A stretch of 8,975 nucleotides of DNA from Actinomycetota bacterium (lineage in GTDB: Bacteria > Cyanobacteriota > Vampirovibrionia > Obscuribacterales > Obscuribacteraceae): the NCBI GenBank assembly GCA_903970355.1, contig CAJCIF010000111.1, positions 1-8,975 on the forward strand, written 5' to 3'. The translations under genes and the position numbers were made by a program. Below, one piece after another: positions 1 to 8,100 of the stretch (position 1 is its first letter; each line of letters begins with the position of its first letter). The notes under the pieces were generated by a model. That model saw nothing but the letters and a program-made list of their open reading frames with translations. It was not told where the DNA came from and ran no database searches.

Positions 1-407
1 CAGCTACAACAAATCTATTTACTCAGGCCGGCGTTCTAGGAAAGAATGCTCATGTTCTGGAACGAAATATTTTCAACCTGACAGATTGCGATCATCAATT
101 CGATTATGTTCTTGAACATTCTTGTTTCGTTGCCATACATCCAAGTCGCCGCAATCAATATGCATATGTAGTACGCGACTTGCTGAAACCTGGCGGCCGT
201 TTGATAGCTCTCTGGTGGACTCTAGAACGAAAAGGGAGTGGTCCGCCGTTTGCCGTTACCAACAGCGAGATTTTTGATACTTTCAAAGAGTTTTTCACCT
301 TCGATATCGTTCACGTTCCTCCGGATTCAGTTGCCGAGAGACAAAACAAAGAGCTTTTTACGGTGATGACGCTCAAGCAACAACCGAAAGCTTTCCCAAC
401 AATTTGA
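1..407 (+). CDS. SAM-dependent methyltransferase, thiopurine/thiol S-methyltransferase-like (3' part)
   Basis: The reading frame is open from base 3 to the TGA at 405-407 and gives about 134 residues; the start lies outside the window. An internal TTG at 180 is not the true start, because the homologous part begins well before it. The segment FDYVLEHSCFVAIHPSRR, then LLKPGGRLIALWW and GPPFAVTNSEI, matches the C-terminal half of the TPMT-like family. In that family the middle of a Rossmann fold reads roughly FD-V-D-TCFCAI-PSRR, then LKPGG, then GGPPF. The N-terminal SAM-binding glycine motif would be upstream of the window. Relatives transfer a methyl group from SAM to thiols or halides; the substrate here cannot be told. 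The gene converges on the large minus-strand operon, and nothing links the two functionally. The family call is fairly sure; the exact activity is not. Confidence 0.85.
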   Translation, partial: ATTNLFTQAGVLGKNAHVLERNIFNLTDCDHQFDYVLEHSCFVAIHPSRRNQYAYVVRDLLKPGGRLIALWWTLERKGSGPPFAVTNSEIFDTFKEFFTFDIVHVPPDSVAERQNKELFTVMTLKQQPKAFPTI

Positions 408-419
408 ACTTGGTCAGAT

Positions 420-450
420 TTTCGGTCTGAATTCGGACTGAAATTGGTTT
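420..450 (+). terminator. Possible weak terminator after the methyltransferase gene
   Basis: Twelve bases after the methyltransferase stop codon, 420-428 can pair with 435-443 around the loop GAATTC, giving nine pairs of which two are G-U. The bases that follow (TTGGTTT) are only moderately T-rich, so termination would be weak. The same bases also read as two tandem copies of an 11-mer (TTCGGTCTGAA and TTCGGACTGAA, one mismatch), so the hairpin could be a by-product of that repeat. Confidence 0.3.
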
Positions 451-552
451 GATCGACCGATTCAATATCGATTGCGGGCAGTTTGCATATGCAGAAATCA
501 CGCTCAGGAAAGAAGTGGTTAAAAGTAAAATGCGCTCGTTTTTACCGTTTCC

Positions 553-567
553 ATTTCGGACCGAAAT
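553..567. repeat. Perfect inverted repeat, 7-base arms
   Basis: ATTTCGG and CCGAAAT face each other across a single central A. The symmetry is that of a small dimeric-regulator operator, but no promoter elements are convincingly placed around it. It could also be chance in AT-rich spacer DNA. Confidence 0.35.
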
Positions 568-619
568 AAGGAAAGGTTGTTCTATATATATTTTGGATAT
601 CCATTGGATTGCTAGTTTG

Positions 620-709
620 TATGCGGATTTCGAGTCGTCGTGTAAATGCTTGGTTCAAGCGCTTGTTAATGTTTTTTGCGATCAAAAAATTAGCTCATAT
701 GCGGATTTC
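620..709. repeat. Pair of 12-base direct repeats
   Basis: The 12-mer TATGCGGATTTC occurs at 620-631 and again at 698-709, with starts 78 bases apart. A looser relative (CATATGCAGAAATC) lies near 486-499. This may be decayed repeat DNA or paired binding sites; two copies are too few to decide. Confidence 0.3.
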
Positions 710-750
710 AAAAATTGTTTTGCTCAAGTCTTAAATGTCCTTTGGGGTAC

Positions 751-778
751 TTCACTCCTGGATGGGACCGGATAAACT
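751..778 (+). promoter_or_regulatory. Possible sigma-70-type promoter for the downstream RNA
   Basis: TTCACT (751-756) and TAAACT (773-778) are separated by 16 bases. Each matches the -35 and -10 consensus at four of six positions. Initiation would fall near 785, just before the structured segment. The match is weak and the call rests mainly on position. Confidence 0.2.
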
Positions 779-784
779 AATTAC

Positions 785-995
785 ATAAGCGGTGAGCACA
801 CACACCAAGTTGAGTGCTACGAGCCGAGGGGCCTTGCAGAAACACCAAGCTGGCGCTAGCTGGAAACGGTAGCAAGTGAAGCCCGAATTACGTGAAGGAC
901 TGACTGAAGCGTAGTTAAATACTGAGCCCACTTCGCAAGGGGCAGTCAGGCAGTAGTAACAACACCGTCGCAGATTTATCTGGACGGTGTTTTTA
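785..995 (+). ncRNA. Candidate structured RNA of unknown family, ending at an intrinsic terminator
   Basis: About 210 bases without a credible open frame, more GC-rich than the DNA to the left, with several nested complementary segments. AGCAC (795-799) can pair with GTGCT (814-818). GCC (823-825) pairs with GGC (830-832). CC plus AGCT (845-851) pairs with AGCT plus GG (858-863). CTGACTG (900-906) pairs with CAGTCAG (943-949) and encloses a small hairpin, CCC-A-CTT (927-933) with AAG-GGG (937-942). TGCTAC (815-820) can also pair with GTAGCA (869-874). A strong terminator follows at once. It does not show the hallmark sequences I know for RNase P RNA, tmRNA, SRP RNA, T-box or cobalamin riboswitches. 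It could be a free-standing small RNA or a structured 3' end of the upstream transcript. The next gene is on the opposite strand, so a cis-acting riboswitch for it is excluded. Confidence 0.45.
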
Positions 996-997
996 TT
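961..997 (+). terminator. Strong Rho-independent terminator
   Basis: AACACCGTC (961-969) pairs perfectly with GACGGTGTT (983-991). Within the loop, CAGA (971-974) pairs with TCTG (979-982), leaving only G970 bulged and a TTTA tip. A T-run with one interruption (990-998) follows. Polarity is plus-strand: the complementary strand has no T-run after the hairpin, so it is not an efficient terminator for the convergent operon that ends at 1017. Confidence 0.85.
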
Positions 998-1016
998 TGC
1001 GCACTTTTTTAGTCGC

Positions 1017-3518
1017 TTAGGTTCCGGCTTGCAACTTACGCGTCGTACGCTCCAAACCATCTTTTGCCCAGGCATGATTCGGGTTGTGTTCGAGTGACTT
1101 TCTGAAAAACTCATGGGCAAGTTGAACTTGTCCTTTGTTTTCATGACTCAAGGCAAGATGATCCAAAATGATGGGAAGCGCACCAAATGCCTCTAGTGAC
1201 TCGTTGCACAATTCCAGGCACTCGTCGAACATCTGCAGTTGCGAATAAAAATGGAGCAATTTTTCCAGGCCTTTTAGCGTTCTACTATCTGTGAGACAGA
1301 TGTTCTTTGCCACCTTGCGGAGAGCTCTATTGAGATGTGCACGTTGAACCGTGTCCATTCTGGAAAGTTCATCGCGCATATCTTCATGCATTGCTTCGAA
1401 GGCTTCTGAATACGTTTCCGGTTCGTATTTGCTCGCATTCAAAATGGCAAGGAATAATGCCAGAGATGAATGCGGTCTGCCCTCAGCTTTAAACTGCTCC
1501 AGCATGGTGAGAGCCAACTTATTGGAGTATCCCCATTCACCATCATTCAATTTGTGTTCGAACTGATAACGCAAATGTTCCAACGATTTATTGTCAGCAG
1601 CAGGCATGATACTAGCCATGGTGCAAAGTCCATAACCACTGTCTGTGGAAAAACTTGTTGCGCCGCCTTTTGCTTCAAAGTAACGGCTAATAGCATCGAA
1701 GTTAACCGGTATTGATTGGGCGCCGTGCAGCCTTATGTATCGCTCAAACACTCCGGTTGTACGCTCAAAACCGGAGTTGCTCAATCCTCTGTCGATCGTA
1801 AACATCGCCAGTCGATTGTTTGCTAATTTGAGGAGATTATCAAGCGCCTTGAGGGTGGCAGTTGGAAAGAGAATATAGCCGCTTCCCACTGTCTCTCGAT
1901 ACTGTTCCAAAATGGAAGCTGCAATATCTTCGTCGTAGTATTTGCCTTCTATATCAAACCTTCGTTCAATAGTGCGAAGTTCTTCCAGCTTCGCTTTCCT
2001 GTCTAACTGGCTTTCACGCTCGTCTCGATAGGTCGTGAAACGAATTTCCTGCAAGTGACCTTTGTCTAACCAGAATGCATCTTGCCCGTAGGCGGAAAAG
2101 GAATTATTGGCAATTAGAATCAATGGATTCTTGAGATCACCAGGGCGAATTGATGTCTTTGCATTATGGAGACGAAGCTCCGATTCAGTTACCGGATTAA
2201 ATACGGCACTATCCAAATGTCCTTTGCCGATCAACGTTTCAAGACCATGCACTTGCTGCCATTGTTTTGCGATCACCTCGGATGGATCGGTCAAAATGTG
2301 TATGATTTTGAGCTTCTGTAAACTCACGAAATTTTTCAATCGAGAATGCAGTGCGTTCAGAAAACGATAGGTAAACAAACCGGATTCTGCACCGGCTTCT
2401 AATATATAAATCGGCTCTTCTTTTAAAAATTCGTCCTTCTTATCCAACAAATAGGCAGTGACCAGATCGGCGAAGTCATCGCTGAATCGTGCTCGGCTTG
2501 CCCCTAATTTTGGCGCCTTCTCCCAATCGGAAAGAGCGGAGGCGACGCGTTCCTCATCGTTTACGGCCCAAATGCGCGATTCGGATAGACGCGCATCGTT
2601 CTCCAATACTTCACGGCCAAATCCGTTAGTTTCCTGAATGGCCGGCACCAAATTTGTTAGCGCTTCGCAAACCGGTATTAACTCAGGTGAAAGATTGGCA
2701 TCTTCTCTAAATCTGCTGACATTTTGCGCGATGAATCCCAATCGTTCTTTGAAGCTTGGGATCGCAAGAGGTGATAAGAGCGGTGTTTCATAAGGTCTTA
2801 CGTCACCACGCTGACAGACAAAACATAAGGAAATGCTGGGGTGTAATGCCTTATCTGAACTTCTTCCTCCCCAGTGTAAGAGCGCTTCTGTAAAAGCAAT
2901 TAGGGTGCCCTTACGTGTTGGAATGGCGCGAATATCCTGAAGATTGTCTACTTTTCTATTTTCAAGGTCGTTAAAATAACTCGTGTCGTAGTTTGCTGGC
3001 ACGGCAAACAAACAACCATTTGCCGTATTGGTGTCAGTGAGCGGTAACCAGATTCGCAAAGACTGCGGTGAGCCATCTTTGCTAATCGTCTGCGTTGCTG
3101 TGCGACCACGCTGCGGATAGACACCTTTACTGTCATTGGTTTTGTCGTTATACCAGCACCAAAATTCGGGTAAGAGTTTTACGTCTTGCCCCAAAAGCGA
3201 TTCAAAATAAAGCTTGAGAGGATGCAGCACTTTCCAAAATTCGTCATAGACAAAAACGAAAGGTGTGGGCCAACCAGCACCTCTAACCTTCTCTGCTGCT
3301 TCTGCCAATCGGTCTAATAAGGGAGCGTCTAGAATTTGGTCCAATTGAAAATAGCCATCCGAGCGCAAACTTTCTTTGGCGGCGGCAACGATTTTTTCGC
3401 TCACGGCAATCGGTTTAGGTGGTGCGTTCTCGTCAACATCGCTGACGTTGAGTTCCGGGTTAAGGGCACGCCAATATTCCATTTCAAGTGCTTGGTCTAG
3501 TGCTTGCTTAGTTTTCAT
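1017..3518 (-). CDS. PhyH-like dioxygenase / MidA-like methyltransferase / TPR fusion protein, both catalytic domains apparently degenerate
   Basis: An 833-residue protein with three parts. Residues about 50-240 resemble phytanoyl-CoA dioxygenase (PhyH) enzymes, with SLRIWLPLTDTNTANGC (153-169) and LLHWGGRSS (213-221). Residues about 365-640 resemble a SAM-dependent methyltransferase family related to MidA: YILEAGAESGLFTYRFL (371-387), the PLILIANNSF segment (465-474), and LHGAQSIPVNFDAISRYFEAKGG (597-619), which matches the family's HGS-VNYHAI-YF-GG block. Residues about 755-830 form two TPRs. The usual iron-binding HxD is Gln136-Arg137-Gly138, although the distal His215 is kept. The usual 2-oxoglutarate Arg appears to be Ser228. 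The SAM glycine motif reads GAESG instead of GAGSG. A redox or methyl-transfer activity is therefore doubtful, and a structural or ligand-binding role is possible. The ATG at 3518 overlaps the end of the preceding gene by 11 bases. It is the last gene of the operon. Confidence 0.75.
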   Translation of the reverse strand: MKTKQALDQALEMEYWRALNPELNVSDVDENAPPKPIAVSEKIVAAAKESLRSDGYFQLDQILDAPLLDRLAEAAEKVRGAGWPTPFVFVYDEFWKVLHPLKLYFESLLGQDVKLLPEFWCWYNDKTNDSKGVYPQRGRTATQTISKDGSPQSLRIWLPLTDTNTANGCLFAVPANYDTSYFNDLENRKVDNLQDIRAIPTRKGTLIAFTEALLHWGGRSSDKALHPSISLCFVCQRGDVRPYETPLLSPLAIPSFKERLGFIAQNVSRFREDANLSPELIPVCEALTNLVPAIQETNGFGREVLENDARLSESRIWAVNDEERVASALSDWEKAPKLGASRARFSDDFADLVTAYLLDKKDEFLKEEPIYILEAGAESGLFTYRFLNALHSRLKNFVSLQKLKIIHILTDPSEVIAKQWQQVHGLETLIGKGHLDSAVFNPVTESELRLHNAKTSIRPGDLKNPLILIANNSFSAYGQDAFWLDKGHLQEIRFTTYRDERESQLDRKAKLEELRTIERRFDIEGKYYDEDIAASILEQYRETVGSGYILFPTATLKALDNLLKLANNRLAMFTIDRGLSNSGFERTTGVFERYIRLHGAQSIPVNFDAISRYFEAKGGATSFSTDSGYGLCTMASIMPAADNKSLEHLRYQFEHKLNDGEWGYSNKLALTMLEQFKAEGRPHSSLALFLAILNASKYEPETYSEAFEAMHEDMRDELSRMDTVQRAHLNRALRKVAKNICLTDSRTLKGLEKLLHFYSQLQMFDECLELCNESLEAFGALPIILDHLALSHENKGQVQLAHEFFRKSLEHNPNHAWAKDGLERTTRKLQAGT

Positions 3519-5157
3519 TTTGAATTATTCTCTTTCTCAGGGACTGAGCTTCCTCTTTACGGTTTAGATGTTCTAGAGCAAAGGCAAGATTGGTGGCGGC
3601 ATTCTGTACAGGTACACTTTCTTTTGGTAACTCCTTTTCAAAAATAGCAAGCGCTTTTTCAAAAAATTGCCGCGCTTTTTCGAATTGCTGAGTTTTGTTG
3701 TGCAAAAAACCAATATCATTCAAGGTTCTTGCTACATCCAGAGAATCCGGACCAAACTTGGCAGTACGCCCGGTAAGAACGTTGTCCAGTAGTTTTTCTG
3801 CAACATCGTATTCTTTCTGGTTCAGGTAGAGAAGGGCGAGTGCGTTCATGGCAAAGAAGGTATCGGGATGGTCCTCACCTAATTTTTCCTGGCGCAGATC
3901 GCTTGCTTTCTTCAATAACGGTTCCGCTTCATCAAATTTCTTTTGATCGAAATAGACCAGGCCGAGATTCAGCATGGCCTCTGCCTTACCGAGTTCATTC
4001 GTATTCATTCCTTCTGCTATTTCTATGGCAATTTTGTAATGGGCTTCGCACTCATCCGTTTTTTTGAGAGCACGTTCCACGAATGCGGTGTCGTTGAATG
4101 CATCAACGAGGCGGCTGTGGTCTACCTCATGCAATCTTCGCGACAGAGATATTGCTTTCGAGTAGTGCGCCAGTGCACCTTCTAAATCGGATTTATTCAG
4201 GCAATAGCGGCCCAGCTGTAGCAATAAATTCAGGAATGGCAAAGAAAAAGAATTTTCTTTGTCGGAAAGTTCGAGCGCTCTTTCCGTAAGAAGTACGGCT
4301 GCTTCGTATGTGCCGCTCTTCAACGCTAAACCTGCTGAACGCACAAGTTCCCACATATTGACGTTTTCTTCAGCGACAACTTCGTTATTCATTGTGCCGC
4401 TGAAGCTTTTAAAATGAGGGCATACTGGTTTGCCATCGGGCCATTGTCCGCGCAGATAATCCAGCGTTTTTTTGGGAAAGGCTGAGCGGCGATCGTCCCA
4501 TTCTTTCCACTGGGTGGGATAGCCTCTGCGCAGAGCAATGTCGTAATTGGTTTGATCGATATGAATGGCAAACATCTGTGCAATTGGTTCGCCTTTTTTG
4601 ATTGTGAATCGGCAAGGTTGATTCAACATCCCTACCAAACCGAAATTAGCCGGACTCCACCAGGATTCAAGAAGGGCGTCTAGAAAGTAATAGGGTTTAC
4701 GGTAATCGTTTGCTATGCCGCGCACGTATACAAAATCGCCCGGCTTTTTCGTGCGCGGAATAAACTGCGCTTGCACGGTAAAACTGCCACGAGCCGAGTG
4801 AGTGTCTACGATGGCATGAGAGCACGTTTCTGTTATTTCCAGCTGAGCATCGTGGGTTTCATCGCCATCCCAGCTCACTGTAAATGTTGCCGGAGACAAA
4901 ATATACCAGCCCATGCCCGAGCCCATTGCCAGTGGCAGACAAAAGCGCGCTAGATCTCTTGTTTTTTGATCTTCCTGCCACCAGTCTCTGTTTTTTATTG
5001 CTCTAACAGGGGCAAGCGAGATGTCGTATTCAGGCGGTAAATAAAGAGTGATAGTGGATTCCGGCAGGTCAGCATTCAATTCATAGATTTGGTCGAAACC
5101 GGAGATGCGATTATCATCCGATAATGCCGATTCGCCTTGCATTGGATCGACCGTCAT
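3508..5157 (-). CDS. DUF6065-like domain protein with C-terminal TPR array
   Basis: A 549-residue protein. Residues about 25-251 form one DUF6065-like domain, recognised by FCLPLAMGSGMGWYILSP (72-89), the WDGD motif (96-99) and FTIKKGEPIAQM (184-195). It ends with the motif CPHFK (246-250). Residues about 265-545 are about six TPRs with a 40-43-residue period of the kinesin-light-chain type (for example LRQEKLGEDHPDTFFAMNAL, 421-440), which usually bind proteins. There is no signal peptide or membrane segment, so it is probably cytoplasmic. DUF6065 has no established function that I know of. The whole protein aligns with residues 396-1003 of the preceding gene product, including identical ELNADLPESTITL blocks, so it is a tandem paralogue with one TPR fewer. 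The start ATG shares the sequence ATGA with the stop of the upstream gene, and a GAGGG lies 13 bases upstream, favouring coupled translation. Confidence 0.85.
   Translation of the reverse strand: MTVDPMQGESALSDDNRISGFDQIYELNADLPESTITLYLPPEYDISLAPVRAIKNRDWWQEDQKTRDLARFCLPLAMGSGMGWYILSPATFTVSWDGDETHDAQLEITETCSHAIVDTHSARGSFTVQAQFIPRTKKPGDFVYVRGIANDYRKPYYFLDALLESWWSPANFGLVGMLNQPCRFTIKKGEPIAQMFAIHIDQTNYDIALRRGYPTQWKEWDDRRSAFPKKTLDYLRGQWPDGKPVCPHFKSFSGTMNNEVVAEENVNMWELVRSAGLALKSGTYEAAVLLTERALELSDKENSFSLPFLNLLLQLGRYCLNKSDLEGALAHYSKAISLSRRLHEVDHSRLVDAFNDTAFVERALKKTDECEAHYKIAIEIAEGMNTNELGKAEAMLNLGLVYFDQKKFDEAEPLLKKASDLRQEKLGEDHPDTFFAMNALALLYLNQKEYDVAEKLLDNVLTGRTAKFGPDSLDVARTLNDIGFLHNKTQQFEKARQFFEKALAIFEKELPKESVPVQNAATNLAFALEHLNRKEEAQSLRKRIIQNEN
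3511..5085 (-). repeat. Paralogous DUF6065-TPR segment, shorter copy
   Basis: This is the body of the 549-residue gene (residues 25-549), the partner of the longer copy at 5157-6980. It has a shorter linker between the DUF6065-like domain and the TPRs. Near its C-terminus it lacks about 41 residues that the longer copy has, equal to one TPR. After the homologous DSLDVARTLNDIGFL block, 67 residues remain here against 108 in the longer copy. Confidence 0.8.
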
Positions 5158-8100
5158 CGACGTGCAGCTACCCTCTTCAGTAGCTCTTCCGCCTCGCTGT
5201 TTTCGCCCAGTTTGCCGAGCGTATGAGCTAGATCTTCACAAGCACGCAACACAGCTGGATCATGTGATGGCAGCTGCTTTTCTTTAATGGCCAGAACTTC
5301 CTCAAAATATGGTTTTGCTTTTTTAAAGTCTCCGGCCATTAGATACGAGAAAGCAATGTTAGCGACAAATTCTGCGACATCTAAATGATCGTCGCCGAGT
5401 TTTGCTTTGCGTAAATCTACTGCTTTTTGATAAGCTTCAACGGCTTTGTCATAGCGTTCGGTGTCTCGATATAAGAAGCCGAGATCGTTGTAGCTGTCTG
5501 CAACGGCGAGGGAGTCTTTGCCGAGCGTTTCTTCACGCGCTTCGATCACTTCTTTGAATAACTTCTCGGCTTCATCGGTTTTTCCTTGCTGAGAAATAAG
5601 GCAAGCCAGTCCGTTTATCGCAAAGAGTGTATCGGCATGTCTGTCACCGATCGTTTTCCTGCGCAGTTCAATGGATTCTCTCAGAAGCGGCTCAGACTCA
5701 TCGAACCTCAAAAGCTTGGTATACAAAGAACCAAGATCGAACTTGGCACTCGACAGTGGAACATCATCGATATGAGTGCCAATCGCTATTTCAAGGGCAG
5801 TTTTGAGATGCTTTTCCGCTTCTACATAGTTTTCTTGCATGCGCTCTGCATAGCCAAGATCTTGGAACAATCTGGTGAGATGTTCGTGATCTACGGTTGA
5901 GAGCCGGTGATAGAGCTGGACCGCTTCGTTCAACTTATTTACGGAACTCTTGAAGTCACCAGAATGCAAATAAAGGTGTCCGAGATCTTGATAGGCAGCT
6001 ACCAATTCAAAAGAGATACGATTTTCCTCTTCCGATTTTGCAAGAGCAAGTGCCAAAAGCTTTTCTGCTTCTTTGCTGTTTTTATTGCCTATGGCGACTC
6101 GCACATCTCGTACGAGATCAGTAACCGATTGGTTTGTGGTTGCTTTGGGAGTGGCTGGCTTTTCGGGAATGGCTTTATTGCTGGATTTCATGCCGTGTCT
6201 TGGCCCGCTTGGCGCAGCACCATCATCAACAGGTTGAGGTAAATCCGGTTCTACCAATTTTGTACCGGCAAGTGCTGTGCTTGTAATTGGGAAGCCCTTG
6301 AAGTGCGGACAAACAGGAGTTTCATCAGGCAGTAAGCCTTTCAGGTAATCCATGTTGCGACCGGTATAGGAAGGATCGCGACGCTTCTCGTCCCACTCCT
6401 GCCAATGTGGTGCGTAGCCGTCACGAAGTTCGAGCCCGTAGCTGGCTTGATCCATATGAATGGCATACATTTGGGCAAGCGGTTCGCCTTTCTTAATTGT
6501 GAACTCGCAGGCTTGATTCAATATGCCAACCAGACCAAATGAAGCCGGACTCCACCACGCTTCCAGCATTGCTTCCAGAAATTGGTAGGGCTTACGGAAT
6601 TGATTTGAGATTCCTTTGATCACAACATAATCGCCGGGGCGTTTGGTGCGCGGCACGAAAACGGCTTGCACTGTGAAACTGCCGCAAGCAGAGTGACAGT
6701 CTATCGAAGCGTGAGATGCTTTATCGTGGATCTCTACTGTGGCATCGTGAGTGATGTCACCATCCCACCTCACTGTGAAAGTGGCTGGTGACAATATGTA
6801 CCAGCCAATTCCGGAGCCCATTGAAAGCGGCAGGCAAAATCGGCCATGGTTTATTGTCTTTCGATCTTCTTCTAGCCAGCGGCGAGTCATGGAAGCTTTC
6901 ACCGGCACAAGCGATCGATCATATTCCTTCGGCAAAAAGAGTGTGATTGTTGATTCCGGTAAATCGGCGTTGAGCTCTAAAATTTCTTTTTCACCCAGAG
7001 CAGGTTTCCCAGGTACTTGTAACTCATCCGGTTTATTTGTTGTGTTCATGGGGGCGCCGTTTGTAGTGGGGGCTGGAACGTCACTGTGGGCTGGTGTACT
7101 GCTGGCATCGTGCTTGATTGGTGCGCCGGCTGCCACCATCGATTCTCTTGTTGCTTGTGTCACCGGACACTTAAGCACTGTCGGTTCGGGCTTAGGCTGA
7201 TTGGCCTGACCGGATGGGGTGTGTTTTCCAGGCTCGCTTTCAAGCGGAGGATTACTGAAAAATCCTTTGAGCATGTCCTTGAAGCTGGCCATCAAACCCC
7301 CTCCATTGCCGTTTGCTACTGTAATTATTCTGTTTTGTTCCGGCCGTTTGCGCGTCGAAAACCACCATTTACCTCCGTCTAGAGTTTTTTGGTGGTGCTG
7401 AAATTCAATACCGTATATGTCTACGCCTTCCATATAACGATGGCGTGGACTATCGTCGAAATGGGAGCGTTCCTCGCCAAAATAATTGATGGTTCGCTGC
7501 GCCTTTTGTAGATCTTCACCTTCTTTTAGTTCGGCCATCGAGTAGCCATCAAGAAAGTAGCGCGGGTAAGGAACAAGACAGCCAAGAGGAGTATTGCGTG
7601 GGATATAGATGTCCATATGCGGACGCGTAATTTTGATATTGAAGGTGAAGTCCCGTCTGAGGTTATCCGTTTCGACAACGGCATTCATCCAGGAAAGTCC
7701 ATCCACTGGATAGTTTGGTGGTTCTTTCACCATCAGGTTGACACCCTTGGGTGTGCGGAATACATAACGTGATTGCACCGTCAAAATGCCATGACCAAAA
7801 TGCGATTCAAGCGTGATAAAGGCTGGGTGGGTGACCGGTTCCAGATAATGTATGTCTACGCCATCGATGCCATCCGAACCGTTCCAGCGCATGACGAAAT
7901 CGTAAGTGGCAAGCATCAGAAAACCATGCTGGTTTCCCATGACGATTGGCAAGCAGTGGTAAAAATAAGGGCTAAACCAGCTTCGGTGCTGGGTTGCTTT
8001 CACAAAGTGCGGTGGGTCAACGAAGGCCGCGTGATCGGGTATCAGAAGGATAGTTTCATTAGGCACCACCAGATCATCAGGAATAATTTCCGGTGGTGAC

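Larger units (their letters stand above)
408..784. other. Intergenic stretch without a convincing gene
   Basis: This AT-rich stretch separates the methyltransferase gene from the candidate RNA. A TTG-started frame runs through 449-775, but it has no Shine-Dalgarno sequence, no recognisable family and a low-complexity Phe/Cys/Ser-rich composition. What can be seen is a 15-base inverted repeat (553-567), a 10-base palindrome TGGATATCCA (594-603), and two copies of TATGCGGATTTC (620-631 and 698-709). No insertion sequence ends or tRNA were recognised. It may hold the promoter of the downstream RNA. Confidence 0.5.

Noticed and set aside
594..603. 10-base palindrome TGGATATCCA as a regulatory site
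   Set aside because: It is a single short palindrome in AT-rich DNA with no nearby promoter elements; chance is a sufficient explanation.
449..775. Open frame of 108 codons on the plus strand in the spacer
   Set aside because: It starts at a TTG without a ribosome binding site, matches no family I know, and has an unusual Phe/Cys/Ser-rich composition. Its YADF repetition simply reflects a 12-base DNA repeat.
961..991. Hairpin as terminator of the minus-strand operon
   Set aside because: Read on the minus strand it is followed by GTTACTACTGCC, with no T-run. Only the plus-strand direction fits an intrinsic terminator.
752..1144. Open frame of 130 codons on the minus strand across the candidate RNA
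   Set aside because: It is antisense to the structured RNA and terminator and overlaps the end of the fusion gene in another frame. The translation is Cys/Arg-rich and unlike a real protein.
3105..3113. Idea that the PhyH-like domain is a halogenase (HxD changed to HxG/A)
   Set aside because: Iron-dependent halogenases keep the His of HxD and lose only the acid. Here the His is also gone (Gln), so iron binding itself is doubtful.
6751..7200. 149-codon open frame on the plus strand
   Set aside because: It lies wholly opposite the DUF6065-TPR gene, whose product has clear family signatures. The plus-strand frame follows from the biased linker composition.
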